Shown here in pieces: positions 10,406 through 20,374 of a DNA stretch of 64,000 nucleotides. Both the position numbers and the translations under genes were made by a program. The DNA is from Nevskia ramosa DSM 11499 (GTDB taxonomy: Bacteria; Pseudomonadota; Gammaproteobacteria; Nevskiales; Nevskiaceae): positions 62,001 through 126,000 of the forward strand of contig NZ_ATVI01000013.1 in NCBI RefSeq assembly GCF_000420645.1, read 5' to 3'. Below the pieces are notes generated by a model. It had not been told where the DNA came from and did no database searches. It was given only the letters and a program-made list of their open reading frames with translations. The number at the start of each line of letters is the position of its first letter. The stretch's first letter is position 1.

Positions 10406-11299
10406 TCAATGGCGGCGCGTGGCCGCGAGCTGATCGGCGTAGCGCCATTCGAGGAAGGACTTCACCGCCAGGGTCACCATCGCCAGCAGCGCGAGCAGGG
10501 ACGCGACCGCGAATGCGGAAACGAACTGGTATTCGTTGTAGAGAATCTCGATGTGCAGCGGCATCGTGTTGGTCAGGCCGCGGATGTGGCCGGAGACCAC
10601 GCTGACCGCGCCGAACTCGCCCATCGCGCGGGCATTGCAGAGCAGCACGCCGTAGAGCAGCGCCCACTTGATGTTCGGCAGGGTGACCTTGGTGAAAGTC
10701 TGCCAGCCGGTCGCGCCCAGGCTGAGCGCAGCCTGTTCATCCTCGGTGCCCTGTTCCTGCATCAGCGGAATCAGCTCGCGGGCAATGAACGGGAAGGTCA
10801 CGAAGATCGTGGCCAGCACGATGCCGGGCGTCGAGAACAGCACCTTGCCGATGTGATCGCCGAACCAGGGCTGAGACCAGCCCTGCGCGCCGAAGATCAG
10901 CACGAAGATCAGGCCGGCAACCACTGGCGAGACCGAGAACGGCAGATCGATCATGGTGATCAGCAGTTGCTTGCCGCGGAACTCGAACTTGGTGATCGCC
11001 CAGGCCGCGCACAGGCCGAAGACCAGATTCAGCGGCACGGCGATCGCCGCCGCGATGAAGGTCAGCTTGATCGAGGCCAGCGTTTCCGGATCGCCGAACG
11101 CGGCGAAGTAGGCGCCTGCGCCCTTGCGCAGCGCTTCGACGAACACCGACAGCAGCGGCAGCAGCAGGAACAGCGACAGGAAACCGAGCGCCGCAGCAAT
11201 CAGCAGCCAGCGCACCAGCCGCGGTTCATTGATGACCGAGTTGGTTTGCTTGAGCGGTTCGAATGGCAGAAACGCCGCGTCCTTGACGGTGTGATTCAT
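10406..11299 (-). CDS. cysW: Sulfate ABC transporter permease CysW
   Basis: Inner-membrane permease, about 297 residues with six predicted helices; forms a heterodimer with CysT. The EAA loop region ([24 protein letters not shown]) contacts CysA, and [15 protein letters not shown] is a typical CysW stretch. The start MNHTVKD has an AAGCAGG ribosome-binding site. Upstream, 132 bases separate it from cysT and hold a short hairpin. Confidence 0.95.
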   Translation of the reverse strand: MNHTVKDAAFLPFEPLKQTNSVINEPRLVRWLLIAAALGFLSLFLLLPLLSVFVEALRKGAGAYFAAFGDPETLASIKLTFIAAAIAVPLNLVFGLCAAWAITKFEFRGKQLLITMIDLPFSVSPVVAGLIFVLIFGAQGWSQPWFGDHIGKVLFSTPGIVLATIFVTFPFIARELIPLMQEQGTEDEQAALSLGATGWQTFTKVTLPNIKWALLYGVLLCNARAMGEFGAVSVVSGHIRGLTNTMPLHIEILYNEYQFVSAFAVASLLALLAMVTLAVKSFLEWRYADQLAATRRH

Positions 11300-11382
11300 G
11301 ACCTGCTTCCCGAGACCAGTCTTGGTTTTGTGAGCTGCTGCCCGGCGTCCCTGCCGCGACTTCGCGCGATCGACGACCGCTG

Positions 11383-11404
11383 GCCCAGCCATCCCTGGCT
11401 GGGC
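11383..11404. repeat. REP-like hairpin in the cysT-cysW gap
   Basis: An 8-bp stem GCCCAGCC / GGCTGGGC encloses the loop ATCCCT. The arrangement of a GCC arm, an ATCC-type loop and a GGC arm resembles the hairpins in the sdhC-sdhD gap, so all three may be one small repeat family. Confidence 0.5.
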
Positions 11405-11431
11405 GTTCGACGCCGTAGCGAGCGGTGCTCG

Positions 11432-12274
11432 CTAAACACGTCGCCTCACCCACGCCTGTAACAAGTTGATGGTCAGAAGCAGCAAAAAGGACAACACCAG
11501 CATCGTCGCGGCGACGGCAGTCGCGCCCTTGTAGTCGAATTCTTCGAGCTTGATGATGATCAGCAGCGGCGCGATTTCCGAAACCATCGGGAAGTTGCCG
11601 GCGATGAAGATCACCGAGCCGTACTCGCCGACGGCGCGCGCAAACGACAGCGCGAAGCCGGTGACCAGCGAGGGAAACACCGCCGGCGCGATGACCCGCA
11701 GCACCGTCTGCCAGCGCCGGGCGCCCAGCGTCGCGGCCGCTTCTTCGAGATCGCGTTCCACCTCACGCAGCACCGGTTCGACGGTGCGCACCACGAACGG
11801 CAGGCCGATGAAGGTCATCGCCACGATGATGCCGAGCGGCGTGTACGCGACCTTGATGCCGGCCAAGGCCAGCACCGAGCCGATCCAGCCGTTCTCCGAG
11901 TACAGCGCGGTCAGCGCGATGCCGGCGACCGCGGTCGGCAGCGCGAACGGCAGATCGATGAAGGCATCGAACAGGCGCTTGCCGGGGAACTCGTAGCGGA
12001 CGAACACCCAGGCAACGATGGCGCCGAACACCGCATTCAGCACGGCGGCAATCGCGGCGGCACCGAAGCTCAAGCTGAGCGCTGCGAGCACGCGCTCGGA
12101 GGTGATGACTTTCCACAGCCCGGCGAAGCCCAGTCCCGAGGCCTTGAAGAACACGCCGGCCAGCGGGATCAGCACGATCAGGCCGAGATAGAACAGCGTG
12201 AAGCCGAGGGTCGGCGTCAATCCGGGCATGGTGCGCCGGGTCCGGCGCGGCCGGGGCAAGGCAGTGGCGGTCAT
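11432..12274 (-). CDS. cysT: Sulfate ABC transporter permease CysT
   Basis: Inner-membrane permease of the sulfate importer (also called CysU), 280 residues with six helices. PFALPTAVAGIALTALY and the EAA loop around LEEAAATLGARRWQTVLRV are typical of the family, as is FARAVGEYGSVIFIAGN. The start MTATALPRP follows the upstream binding-protein gene by 12 bases. Confidence 0.95.
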   Translation of the reverse strand: MTATALPRPRRTRRTMPGLTPTLGFTLFYLGLIVLIPLAGVFFKASGLGFAGLWKVITSERVLAALSLSFGAAAIAAVLNAVFGAIVAWVFVRYEFPGKRLFDAFIDLPFALPTAVAGIALTALYSENGWIGSVLALAGIKVAYTPLGIIVAMTFIGLPFVVRTVEPVLREVERDLEEAAATLGARRWQTVLRVIAPAVFPSLVTGFALSFARAVGEYGSVIFIAGNFPMVSEIAPLLIIIKLEEFDYKGATAVAATMLVLSFLLLLTINLLQAWVRRRV

Positions 12275-12286
12275 CGGTGAGTGGAC

Positions 12287-13279
12287 TTATTTCTTGGCGA
12301 ACAGCTGATCGAACAGACCGCCGTCCGAGAAATGCACGGACTGTGCCTGTGCCCAGCTGCCGAAACCTTGTTCGACGGTGAACACGTTCACGGCCGGGAA
12401 GCGGGCCGCATTGGCTTGCAGCACCTTGTCATCGGCCGGGCGTACACCGTTGGCGGCGAACAGCGCCTGGGCTTCCGGACTGTAGTGGTATTCGAGATAG
12501 GCGCGGGCCAGTTCGGCAGTGCCGTGTTTGGCAGCAACCTTGTCGACCACGGCGACCGGGTTGTCGGCGCGCACGGTCAACGAGGGCACCACGACTTCGA
12601 AACCGTCCTGGGTGAACTCTTCTCGGGTCAGCGCGATCTCGTTCTCGAAGGTCAGCAGCACATCGCCGACGCCGCGCTGCGCGAAGGTCGTGGTGGCGCC
12701 ACGGCCACCGGTGTCGAGCACCGGCACGTTGGCGAACAGTTTGCCGACGAAGGCTTTCGCCGCATCGTCATTGCCGCCTGGACGCGTCTTGGCGTACTGC
12801 CAGGCAGCCAGGTAGCTGTAGCGGCCGTTGCCCGACGTCTTCGGGTTCGGGATCACCAGCTTGACGCCGGGTTTGACCAGATCGGACCAGTCGCGGATGC
12901 CCTTCGGGTTGCCCTTGCGGACGATGAACAGGATCGTCGACCACGACGGGCTGGAAGCCTGCGGAAAGCGCGTCTGCCAGTCCTTGGCCAGCAAGCCGCT
13001 GGCGGCGATCGCGTCGATATCCAGCGGGCTGTTCATCGTCACCACGTCGGCTTCGAGGCCGTCGATCACCGCACGCGCCTGTTTCGACGAGCCGCCGTGG
13101 GAGACGTTCAAGGTCGGCTCGCTGCCCGTGCGCCGCTTCCATTCAGCGGCGAACGCGGTGTTGTACGACTTGTAGAAAGGCCGGGCGACATCGAACGAAG
13201 CATTGAGCAGTTCGGCGGCACCCGGCGAGCTGGTCGCGAGTGCGAGCAGCAGCCCGGCAATGGAGGAGAGAGTTTTCAT
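12287..13279 (-). CDS. Periplasmic sulfate-binding protein, second copy
   Basis: Substrate-binding protein of 330 residues for the CysTWA importer, with a signal peptide cut near GAA/ELL. Family motifs: [58 protein letters not shown] and DTGGRGATTTF. It is clearly paralogous to the gene just upstream at 13319, with the same motif order, and the two are 39 bases apart. The pair may differ in affinity or ligand (sulfate against thiosulfate); the sequence alone does not say. Confidence 0.92.
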   Translation of the reverse strand: MKTLSSIAGLLLALATSSPGAAELLNASFDVARPFYKSYNTAFAAEWKRRTGSEPTLNVSHGGSSKQARAVIDGLEADVVTMNSPLDIDAIAASGLLAKDWQTRFPQASSPSWSTILFIVRKGNPKGIRDWSDLVKPGVKLVIPNPKTSGNGRYSYLAAWQYAKTRPGGNDDAAKAFVGKLFANVPVLDTGGRGATTTFAQRGVGDVLLTFENEIALTREEFTQDGFEVVVPSLTVRADNPVAVVDKVAAKHGTAELARAYLEYHYSPEAQALFAANGVRPADDKVLQANAARFPAVNVFTVEQGFGSWAQAQSVHFSDGGLFDQLFAKK

Positions 13280-13318
13280 CGTTTGCGGGGCCGCGAAGCC
13301 TGATCTTGGGCTTTGGGC

Positions 13319-14332
13319 CTACTTGGCCTGGTAGATCTGGTCGAACACGCCGCCATCGGCGAAATGGGTCTTCTGCGCCTTGGCCCAGGAGCCGAAGACG
13401 TCGTCGAGCTTGAACAGCGTGGTCTTCGGGAAGCGGGCGAGATCGGCCGGCGCGGCGCTTTCCGGCTTGAACGGCCTCAGATAGTGCTTGGCCGCCAGCT
13501 TCTGACCAACCGGCGTGTACAGGAAGTTCAGGTAGGCCTCGGCCTCGGCGCGCGAGCCATGCTTGTCGACGTTCTTGTCGACCAGCGCCACCGGCGGTTC
13601 GGCGAGGATCGAATAGTTGGGGGTGATGATGTCGAACTTGTCCGGGCCCAGTTCCTCGATCGACAGCAGGGCTTCGTTCTCCCAGGAGATCAGCACGTCG
13701 CCGAGGCCACGCTGGACGAAGGTGGTGGTCGAACCGCGGGCGCCGGTATCGAGCACCGGCACGTTCTTGTACAGGCTGGTAACGAAGGCCTGGGCCTTGG
13801 CGGCGTCACCGCCGTTGTTCTTCAGCGCGTAGCCCCAGGCGGCGAGGTAGTTCCAGCGCGCACCGCCACTGGTCTTCGGGTTCGGGGTGATCACCGAGAT
13901 GCCCGGCTTGATCAGATCGGACCAGTCCTTGATGCCCTTCGGATTGCCCTTGCGGACCAGGAACACGATCGTCGAGGTGTACGGCGAAGAATTGTTCGGC
14001 AGGCGCTTCTGCCAGTCGGCCGGCAACAGGCCGCCCTTTTCCGAGATCGAGTCGATGTCGTAGGCCAGCGCCAGGGTGACGACATCGGCTTCGAGGCCGT
14101 CGATCACCGCACGCGCCTGTTTGCCGGAGCCGCCATGCGAGGCCTGCACGGTGGTCGACTTGCCGGTCTTCGCCTTCCAGTCGGCGGCGAACTGCGCGTT
14201 GATGTCCTTGTAGAACTCGCGGGTGGGGTCGTAGCTGACATTCAGCAGGTCGGCGTGAGCGGCCGCGCCGCCCAGCAGAAAGGCAGCGGCAGCGAGGCGG
14301 ACGGCGCGGAGCGCCAGCAGGCGGGTGGTCAT
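13319..14332 (-). CDS. Periplasmic sulfate-binding protein, first copy
   Basis: First gene of the sulfate operon; 337 residues with a signal peptide cut near AHA/DLL. Motifs: [58 protein letters not shown] and [11 protein letters not shown]. The duplicate follows immediately downstream. An AT-rich intergenic region upstream holds its promoter. Confidence 0.92.
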   Translation of the reverse strand: MTTRLLALRAVRLAAAAFLLGGAAAHADLLNVSYDPTREFYKDINAQFAADWKAKTGKSTTVQASHGGSGKQARAVIDGLEADVVTLALAYDIDSISEKGGLLPADWQKRLPNNSSPYTSTIVFLVRKGNPKGIKDWSDLIKPGISVITPNPKTSGGARWNYLAAWGYALKNNGGDAAKAQAFVTSLYKNVPVLDTGARGSTTTFVQRGLGDVLISWENEALLSIEELGPDKFDIITPNYSILAEPPVALVDKNVDKHGSRAEAEAYLNFLYTPVGQKLAAKHYLRPFKPESAAPADLARFPKTTLFKLDDVFGSWAKAQKTHFADGGVFDQIYQAK

Positions 14333-14690
14333 GGAGATTCCGGAATTCTGTAAGGACTGGGACGAGGGTGTTCGCCGCTGACGGCAGCGGAAGACGGTGA
14401 ATTATTCGCAGACCATTATGTAATTCAAAAGACTTACAAAGTTCTTTTTAAGCTTTCAATCGAATAATGCTGACAAACCCGATGCGGTCATTGCAAGACC
14501 GTGCTGGCTGCCTAGATCGTCCGTCCGGCGGGCCGATGACGACCGGCCAGGTCAAGCAAAGGTCAAGTTTTCGACGAAAGGAGGGAACTTATTTATATAG
14601 AGATAATGGATATTAAAATTTTGCTTTTAATATCGTTAATGTCAGCGCCCATCGGGTTCCCCCTCCGATTGATCTCCAGCCCTGACCACG
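14333..14690. promoter_or_regulatory. Divergent promoter region, sulfate operon and TonB receptor
   Basis: This 358-base gap is far more AT-rich than its neighbours at about 14390-14470 and 14580-14645, as expected for two back-to-back promoters. An 8-bp inverted repeat ATTATTCG (14401-14408) / CGAATAAT (14461-14468) flanks the first AT-rich island. A CysB-type activator would be the expected regulator, but its sites are too loose to call by eye. No gene was seen inside. Confidence 0.5.
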
Positions 14691-17243
14691 ATGAAAAGCC
14701 AAGACCAAACGATTTCGATTGCAGCGGCGACCACGCCGAATTCCGGCAAGCCGGACGCTCGCCAGCCCCGCCGGCGCCTGACCCTGGGCTCAGCCGCCTC
14801 GGTTGCGTTGCTCTATCTCTGGGCAGCGCCGGCCCTTGCCCAGGAGCTCGCCCAGAGTGCTGTGGTGCCGCCTGCCGCGCAGCCTGGCGACGCCGCCCAG
14901 CCGGCTTCGGAATCGGCAGCCGGCGTCGAAGTGGCGCAGACCGAGGTCGCGAAAGCCGAGGTAACGCCCGGCAACAGCCCCGCCGTGCTCGACGAGGTGC
15001 AGGTCACCGCGCGCCGCAAGACCGAAAGCCTGCAGAAAGTGCCGATCGCGGTATCGGTCATAAACGGCGATTTCCTCAACCAGACCGGCGCCTTCAACGT
15101 CAATCGCCTGAAGGAAGCGCTGCCGAGCGTGCAGTTCTACTCGACCAATCCGCGCAACTCCGCGCTCAACATCCGTGGTCTCGGTGCGCCGTACGGCTTG
15201 ACCAACGACGGCATCGAACAGGGCGTCGGCCTTTACATCGACGGCGTCTATTTCGCCCGTCCGGCCGCTGCCACGCTCGACTTCATCGACGTCGAGCAGA
15301 TCGAAGTGCTGCGTGGCCCGCAGGGCACGCTCTACGGCAAGAACACCACGGCCGGCGCCGTCAACGTCACCACCAAGAAGCCGAGCTTCACGCCGGGTTC
15401 GGCGGTCGAGTTGTCATACGGCAACTACGGCTACGTGCAGGGCAAGGCCTCGCTGACCGGCCCGCTGACCGACGATATCGCCGCCCGCATCTCGTTCTCC
15501 GGCACCCAGCGCGACGGCTTCCTCTACAACGTTGCCACCCAGGATGACGTCAACGACCTCAGCAATCTCGGCATTCGCGGGCAGATTCTCTACAACGTCC
15601 TCGACAACCTGAGCCTGACTTTCGCCGGTGACTGGACGCGCCAGCGGCCCGAGGGCTACACGCAGGTGGTGGCGGGTGTCGCGCCGACCCTGCGTGCAGA
15701 GAACCGCCAGTACGCCGCCATCGCGGCCTCGTTGAACTACACGCCGCCGAGCTTCAATGCCTTCGATCGTCTGACTGATGTCGGCTCGCCGATCCAGTCC
15801 TACCAGGACCTCGGTGGCGGCTCGCTGACCGCCGACTGGGACACGGGATACGGCAAGTTCACCTCGATCTCCGCCTATCGCGTCTGGGATTGGCGTCCGT
15901 CGAATGATCGCGATTTCATCGGTCTGCCGGTCAATACCGTTTCGGCCGCCACGTCCTACCAGGAGCAGCTGTCGCAGGAATTCCGCTTTGCCGGGGACAT
16001 CAACGACGATCTGAACTACGTCGTCGGCCTGTTCGGTTTCCATCAGGTCATCAAGTCCAACCCGGTGCAGACCACCGCGCTCGGCTCGGCCGCTTCACGC
16101 TGGCTGCTGGCCGGCACTGCCAATGCCAGCAACTCGGCCCTGCTCGATGGCCTGACCCAGCGTCTCAGCGTCCGGTCCGTGTTCGACAGCGCCGCACTGT
16201 TCGGCCAGCTGGAGTGGAAGCTGACCGACCAGATCCGCGTGTTGCCTGGCCTCCGGCTGAATTACGACCGCAAGAAGATCAACTACGACGCACAGGTCTC
16301 CGGCGGTCAGGACACCTCCAACGATCCTGCACTGCGTGCCGTGCAGCTCGCCCAGCTGCCGCAGCAGACCTACGCTGACGATATCGATGACACCAATGTC
16401 TCGGGGCAGATCACGCTGGCCTACAACCCGATCGAGGACGTCGACACTTACGCCACCTATTCGCGCAGCTTCAAGACGGTGGGCTTGAACACGGCGGGCG
16501 TTCCGAACATTCCCGGCACCAGCAATCCGGATTTGAGCCTGGCCACGATCAAGCCGGAAAAGGTGGCCCACTACGAGATCGGCATCAAGACCCGGCCGTT
16601 CCGTAGAGTCACCGTCAACCTGGCGGCATTCAATACCGACATCAAGGACTTCCAGGCGCAGGTGCAGGACAACTCGGCGGCGACCTCGCGTGGCTACCTC
16701 GCCAATGCCGACAAGGTGCGGGTCCGCGGTGTCGAGTTCGACAGCAACGCCCGCTTCGGCGAGCACGTCAGCGTTTACGCGGCGGCGACCTACACCGACG
16801 GCAAGTACCGCAAGTTCACCAACGCTCCGCTGTCACTCGAGAACACGGGAAGGCCGCGTCCGAACGATGTCGAGGACATCTCCGGCAGCCGCCTGCCGGG
16901 CATATCGAAGTTTGCGACCAGCCTCGGAGGCGAACTGTTCACGCCGGGCAGCTTCCTGGGCCGCGCTGGCGATTACTTCACGGGCGCCGATTTCAGCTAC
17001 CGCTCCGGCTTCTCGTCGTCGGCCACGCCTTCGGATTACCTGAACGTGGACGGCTACGAACTGGTCAACGCCCGGATCGGCTTCCGCAGCTCGAAGGGCT
17101 GGGATCTGTACTTCTGGACCCGCAACCTGTTCGACAAGCACTACTACGAACTGCTGTCGCCGGGCTTTGGCGGCACCGGTCTGTACGTCGGCCAGCCGGG
17201 CGATCCGCGCACCTTCGGCGTGACCTTCCGCGCCGAGTTCTGA
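14691..17243 (+). CDS. TonB-dependent outer-membrane receptor
   Basis: About 850 residues. A signal peptide (about 28-50, ending APALAQE) is followed by an Ala-rich linker, a TonB box (VLDEVQVTAR near 100), the plug domain (VPIAVSVI to LYGKNTTAGAVNVTTKKP) and a 22-strand barrel ending in the usual aromatic residue (AEF). It lacks a secretin/STN domain, so it probably does not signal to a FecR-type anti-sigma factor. The substrate is unknown. Its divergent position from the sulfate importer and the channel downstream suggest uptake of an organic sulfur compound; that is inference. Confidence 0.88.
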   Translation: MKSQDQTISIAAATTPNSGKPDARQPRRRLTLGSAASVALLYLWAAPALAQELAQSAVVPPAAQPGDAAQPASESAAGVEVAQTEVAKAEVTPGNSPAVLDEVQVTARRKTESLQKVPIAVSVINGDFLNQTGAFNVNRLKEALPSVQFYSTNPRNSALNIRGLGAPYGLTNDGIEQGVGLYIDGVYFARPAAATLDFIDVEQIEVLRGPQGTLYGKNTTAGAVNVTTKKPSFTPGSAVELSYGNYGYVQGKASLTGPLTDDIAARISFSGTQRDGFLYNVATQDDVNDLSNLGIRGQILYNVLDNLSLTFAGDWTRQRPEGYTQVVAGVAPTLRAENRQYAAIAASLNYTPPSFNAFDRLTDVGSPIQSYQDLGGGSLTADWDTGYGKFTSISAYRVWDWRPSNDRDFIGLPVNTVSAATSYQEQLSQEFRFAGDINDDLNYVVGLFGFHQVIKSNPVQTTALGSAASRWLLAGTANASNSALLDGLTQRLSVRSVFDSAALFGQLEWKLTDQIRVLPGLRLNYDRKKINYDAQVSGGQDTSNDPALRAVQLAQLPQQTYADDIDDTNVSGQITLAYNPIEDVDTYATYSRSFKTVGLNTAGVPNIPGTSNPDLSLATIKPEKVAHYEIGIKTRPFRRVTVNLAAFNTDIKDFQAQVQDNSAATSRGYLANADKVRVRGVEFDSNARFGEHVSVYAAATYTDGKYRKFTNAPLSLENTGRPRPNDVEDISGSRLPGISKFATSLGGELFTPGSFLGRAGDYFTGADFSYRSGFSSSATPSDYLNVDGYELVNARIGFRSSKGWDLYFWTRNLFDKHYYELLSPGFGGTGLYVGQPGDPRTFGVTFRAEF

Positions 17244-17266
17244 AGCTGGTCCAAGAGGCTCGAGAG

Positions 17267-17301
17267 GCCCGCTTCCGGAAACACCGGGGGCGGGCTTTTT
17301 T
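17267..17301 (+). terminator. Rho-independent terminator after the TonB receptor
   Basis: Stem GCCCGC / GCGGGC, extended by an inner CCGG pairing, followed by six T. It lies 23 bases after the receptor stop codon. Confidence 0.8.
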
Positions 17302-17388
17302 ATGCGATTGCCGACTGAAGGGCTGGCATATCGACCTGGAAAAAATGCAAAATATGAATATTGAATTTATCTTTAATTCCGGAAAGCG

Positions 17389-18924
17389 ATGAAGAGTTCT
17401 GCAAGTTTCGCGAAAATCTCGCCCATGCTGCGCCTGACGGTGTCGGTGCTTGCCTTTTCGGCGCTCGGTTTCGCGCCGCTGACGGCATCGGCCACGGATG
17501 CCGAACCGGTTGCCGGAGACGCCCCTGCCGCAACCGAAGTCGTCGCGGCACCACCAGCGGAGACCGCGCCTGCACAGGAAGCGAAAGCGGAACAGCCCGA
17601 GTCGCATAACTATTACGTCGAGCGGCGCAGCTACGGCACCAAGCGGGTCAGCGAACCGCCGCCGTACGTCAAGCAGCTGAACCAGACCTGGCTCGGCGAG
17701 ATCGACGGCTTCAAAGACATCGACTGGCTCGACATCGGCCTCGATCACCGCACCCGCTTCGAGATTCGCGACAACGATTTCCGCCGCAACATCAACACGG
17801 TCGATCAGCCGTTCCTGCTGCGCACGCGCGCTTACCTGGCAGTGAAGAACAAGTTCGATCCGCTGCGCTTCACGGTCGAGATCAGCGACGCCCGCCGCTT
17901 CAACAGCGACTTCCCGCGCGACGTCCGCGATTCCAATTTCCAGGAACCGATCCAGCTCTGCGGCGAGCTGTTCTTCAAGCAGTCCTGGGTCGCAGACAAG
18001 CAACTCAGTCTGAAATTCGGCCGCCAGGCATTCGAGTACACCGATCGCCGCCTGCTGGCCCGCAACGAGTTCCGCAACACCACCAACAACTTCGATGGCA
18101 TCCGGGCGATCCTCGGCAAGCAGTCGGATGAATGGCAGCTCGACGCGCTGCTGCTGCAGCCGATCCTTCGCGATGACAACGGCTTCGACAAGCGTGACAA
18201 GGCCAACACTTTGCTTGGCCTGATCGGCGACTACCGCGGCATTTCCCAGTACATCACCCTGCAGCCGCTGTACCTGGTGCTGAAGCAGGACGGCAAGAAG
18301 GTTTCCACCGGCATCGAGCGCGAAATCCACACGATCGGCCTGCGCGGCTACGGCATCGTCGGCAAGACCGGCTTCGACTACGACTTCTCGTACAACAAGC
18401 AGGTCGGCAACGATGGCCCGCGCGAGCACGATGCGCTCGGCTACACCGGGGAACTCGGCTACACCTTCGCGCAGCCGTGGAAACCGCGACTCAGCGCCGC
18501 CTGGAACTACGGTTCCGGCGACGACAATCCCAACGATCAGCAGAGCGGCCGCTTCGAACGCCTGTTCGGTTTCGCCCGGCCGTTCTCGCAGGACGACTAC
18601 TTCCAGTTCGAGAACATCGAAGCGACCAAGCTGCACTTCGAGCTGACGCCGTCGAAGACCGTGCAATGGGATGCCGGTTTCAGCTGGTACTCGCTGAACT
18701 CGGCGACCGATCGCTGGAACAACGCCGGCCTGCGTGATCCGACCGGCCAGAGCGGCACCTACGTCGGCCATGAGGCCGATACGCGGCTGGTCTGGACACC
18801 GTCGCGCTACTTCCAGACCGAGCTGCTGTACGCCTATTTCAAGTCCGGCACCTTCGCCGAGAACGCCGGCCGGGGCGGTACGTCGAACCTGTTCTTCGCG
18901 CAGTTCACGTTCAGCGCGTTCTGA
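17389..18924 (+). CDS. Outer-membrane channel of the alginate-export (AlgE-like) family
   Basis: 511 residues: an N-terminal signal peptide (about 1-35), a low-complexity Ala/Pro/Glu linker to about 70, then a barrel. The pattern DHRTRFEIRDNDF, FLLRTRAYLAVKN, FTVEISDARRF, LSLKFGRQAFEY and RRLLARNEFRNT is characteristic of the alginate_exp family, whose members include porins for small solutes far from alginate clusters. The last residue is Phe, normal for BAM substrates. No other alginate gene is near, so export of alginate is unlikely; a role in uptake with the neighbouring TonB receptor is possible. An AT-rich 88-base leader precedes it after the terminator. Confidence 0.7.
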   Translation: MKSSASFAKISPMLRLTVSVLAFSALGFAPLTASATDAEPVAGDAPAATEVVAAPPAETAPAQEAKAEQPESHNYYVERRSYGTKRVSEPPPYVKQLNQTWLGEIDGFKDIDWLDIGLDHRTRFEIRDNDFRRNINTVDQPFLLRTRAYLAVKNKFDPLRFTVEISDARRFNSDFPRDVRDSNFQEPIQLCGELFFKQSWVADKQLSLKFGRQAFEYTDRRLLARNEFRNTTNNFDGIRAILGKQSDEWQLDALLLQPILRDDNGFDKRDKANTLLGLIGDYRGISQYITLQPLYLVLKQDGKKVSTGIEREIHTIGLRGYGIVGKTGFDYDFSYNKQVGNDGPREHDALGYTGELGYTFAQPWKPRLSAAWNYGSGDDNPNDQQSGRFERLFGFARPFSQDDYFQFENIEATKLHFELTPSKTVQWDAGFSWYSLNSATDRWNNAGLRDPTGQSGTYVGHEADTRLVWTPSRYFQTELLYAYFKSGTFAENAGRGGTSNLFFAQFTFSAF

Positions 18925-18942
18925 ACGGGCGCCGCGGCCGGA

Positions 18943-20013
18943 TCAGCGCAGCAGCGCGAGTTCCGGGCCGTCGGCGCTGCCGATGCGCAGGGCGGTGGAA
19001 TCCTGCTGACTGGTCTGCAATACCACCAGCAGGGCCTGGCCACCGTCCGGGTGCAGGGCGGTGTCGAGGACATCGCCGACGCTCTGGCCTTCGCTGCCGG
19101 CAAGCACCACCGGCGCACCGCGGGCGATCGTGGCAGCTGAGCTGCGGCCGATGAACATGCGCCGCTTGAGATTGCCGAGGTAGTGCAGCCGGGCGACGAT
19201 TTCCTGGCCCGGATAGCAGCCCTTGGTGAAGCTGATGCCGTCGAGCTGATCGATGTTCATCATCTGGGCGACATGCTGCTCGCGGGTTTCCGGGTGCAGC
19301 GCCGGGAAGCCGGCGAGGATGTCGGTCAGCCGCCAGGCCTCGGTGCCGACCGCCTGCGCATGAGCGGCCAGCTTCGGCCACAGCGCTGCCAGACGTTCGG
19401 ACGGGCCGTGCAGCGAATAGCGATTCTGCGGCCCGCGCCGACGCATGATGACGATGCCGTCGACCTCCGCACACAGGCACAGCACGCTCGGCACCAGTAG
19501 GCCGGCGGCTTCGAGCACGCGATCGGCATTCGGGCCGGCGACGCCGATCGAAATCGCCTCGGCGCCCGCATCTTCCAGCGTCACCTTCGAGCGCATAACG
19601 AACATGCGCAGGCGCTTCAGGGTCTCTGCCAGGACGCTGCGGCTGGTTTCCAGCCAGATGTCGTCGCCATGGCGAAGGGCCACGAAGATCGCCAGCACGC
19701 GACCTTTCGGCGTCGAATAGCTGGCGAGCTGGCCGCGGCTCGGGGTGAGCTCGCGAATATCGCTGCTCAGCTGGCCCTGCAGGAAGGCATCACGATCGGT
19801 ACCGCGAACCCGGATGGTGCCGCGATCGGCGAGCGGGGCGATCACATCGGCGCTCAGTGCGGCCGCCGCTTCGGCACGGCGATCGCCGAAATCGGGCAGG
19901 CCATCGGCGCCGATGCTGGCGCCGAACTGATTCAGCCAGTCGAAACCGGGGGGCAGCCCCGAGGGCAAACCCGGGGGTAGGGGGGCGGCGACCGGCGGCG
20001 TCTCATGGGGCAT
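18943..20013 (-). CDS. ygfZ: Folate-binding Fe-S cluster maintenance protein YgfZ
   Basis: GcvT-related protein, about 356 residues, that supports maturation or repair of certain Fe-S enzymes. The signature KGCYPGQE is present (in SFTKGCYPGQEIVARLH, about residue 275), with RDAFLQGQLSSD and the C-terminal barrel typical of the family. An ATG seven codons upstream (20034) is also open; neither start has a strong ribosome-binding site. It is divergent from the sdh operon. In E. coli ygfZ neighbours sdhE and ygfX, and here those two lie just beyond the sdh operon, so the same genes surround SDH. Confidence 0.9.
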   Translation of the reverse strand: MPHETPPVAAPLPPGLPSGLPPGFDWLNQFGASIGADGLPDFGDRRAEAAAALSADVIAPLADRGTIRVRGTDRDAFLQGQLSSDIRELTPSRGQLASYSTPKGRVLAIFVALRHGDDIWLETSRSVLAETLKRLRMFVMRSKVTLEDAGAEAISIGVAGPNADRVLEAAGLLVPSVLCLCAEVDGIVIMRRRGPQNRYSLHGPSERLAALWPKLAAHAQAVGTEAWRLTDILAGFPALHPETREQHVAQMMNIDQLDGISFTKGCYPGQEIVARLHYLGNLKRRMFIGRSSAATIARGAPVVLAGSEGQSVGDVLDTALHPDGGQALLVVLQTSQQDSTALRIGSADGPELALLR

Positions 20014-20095
20014 TAGAGCGTTCAAGTGACACATTTCGTTGCCATCAATGCGTGAATTTTGTCACACTAGCGGGGTTAAGCAGACCTCATTGATC

Positions 20096-20317
20096 GTGAC
20101 CTCCACTATCCCACCCGCTGCCCCTGCCGTGACCGACAACGCGTCGGTCGTCGTACCGCAGGACGTGTCCAGCGTATCGGGATCGGCATCTGCCACTCCG
20201 CAGGGAACGACTATCGTTCCTCCGGCTGTGGTTCCCGAACTCGGAGGGCGCCGCGATGGCACCGATCCGACGCGCTTCGGTGACTGGGAAAAGGGTGGTC
20301 GTTGCATCGACTTCTAG
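20096..20317 (+). CDS. SDHAF4-like (DUF1674) succinate dehydrogenase assembly factor
   Basis: Small protein whose last residues match the C-terminal signature of the SDHAF4/DUF1674 family: GG-R/K-x-G-x-(E/D)-PTR-(Y/F)-GDWE-K-x-GR-x-x-DF, here GTDPTRFGDWEKGGR. In mitochondria and alphaproteobacteria this family binds the flavinated SDH flavoprotein and helps assembly. The rest is a Pro/Ser/Thr/Val-rich, probably disordered N-terminus. I chose the GTG start at 20096; TTG at 20090 and ATG at 20039 are in frame and cannot be excluded. It lies 57 bases before sdhC, first in the operon. Confidence 0.75.
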   Translation: MTSTIPPAAPAVTDNASVVVPQDVSSVSGSASATPQGTTIVPPAVVPELGGRRDGTDPTRFGDWEKGGRCIDF

Positions 20318-20374
20318 CCGCGGACCATCGATACCAGCGTCCGCACGCCAATCCCCCACAGGAACCTTGATGCC

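Noticed and set aside
17065-18771. A 568-codon minus-strand frame across the TonB receptor and channel genes
   Set aside because: It spans a terminator and two well-supported genes and has no recognisable motif.
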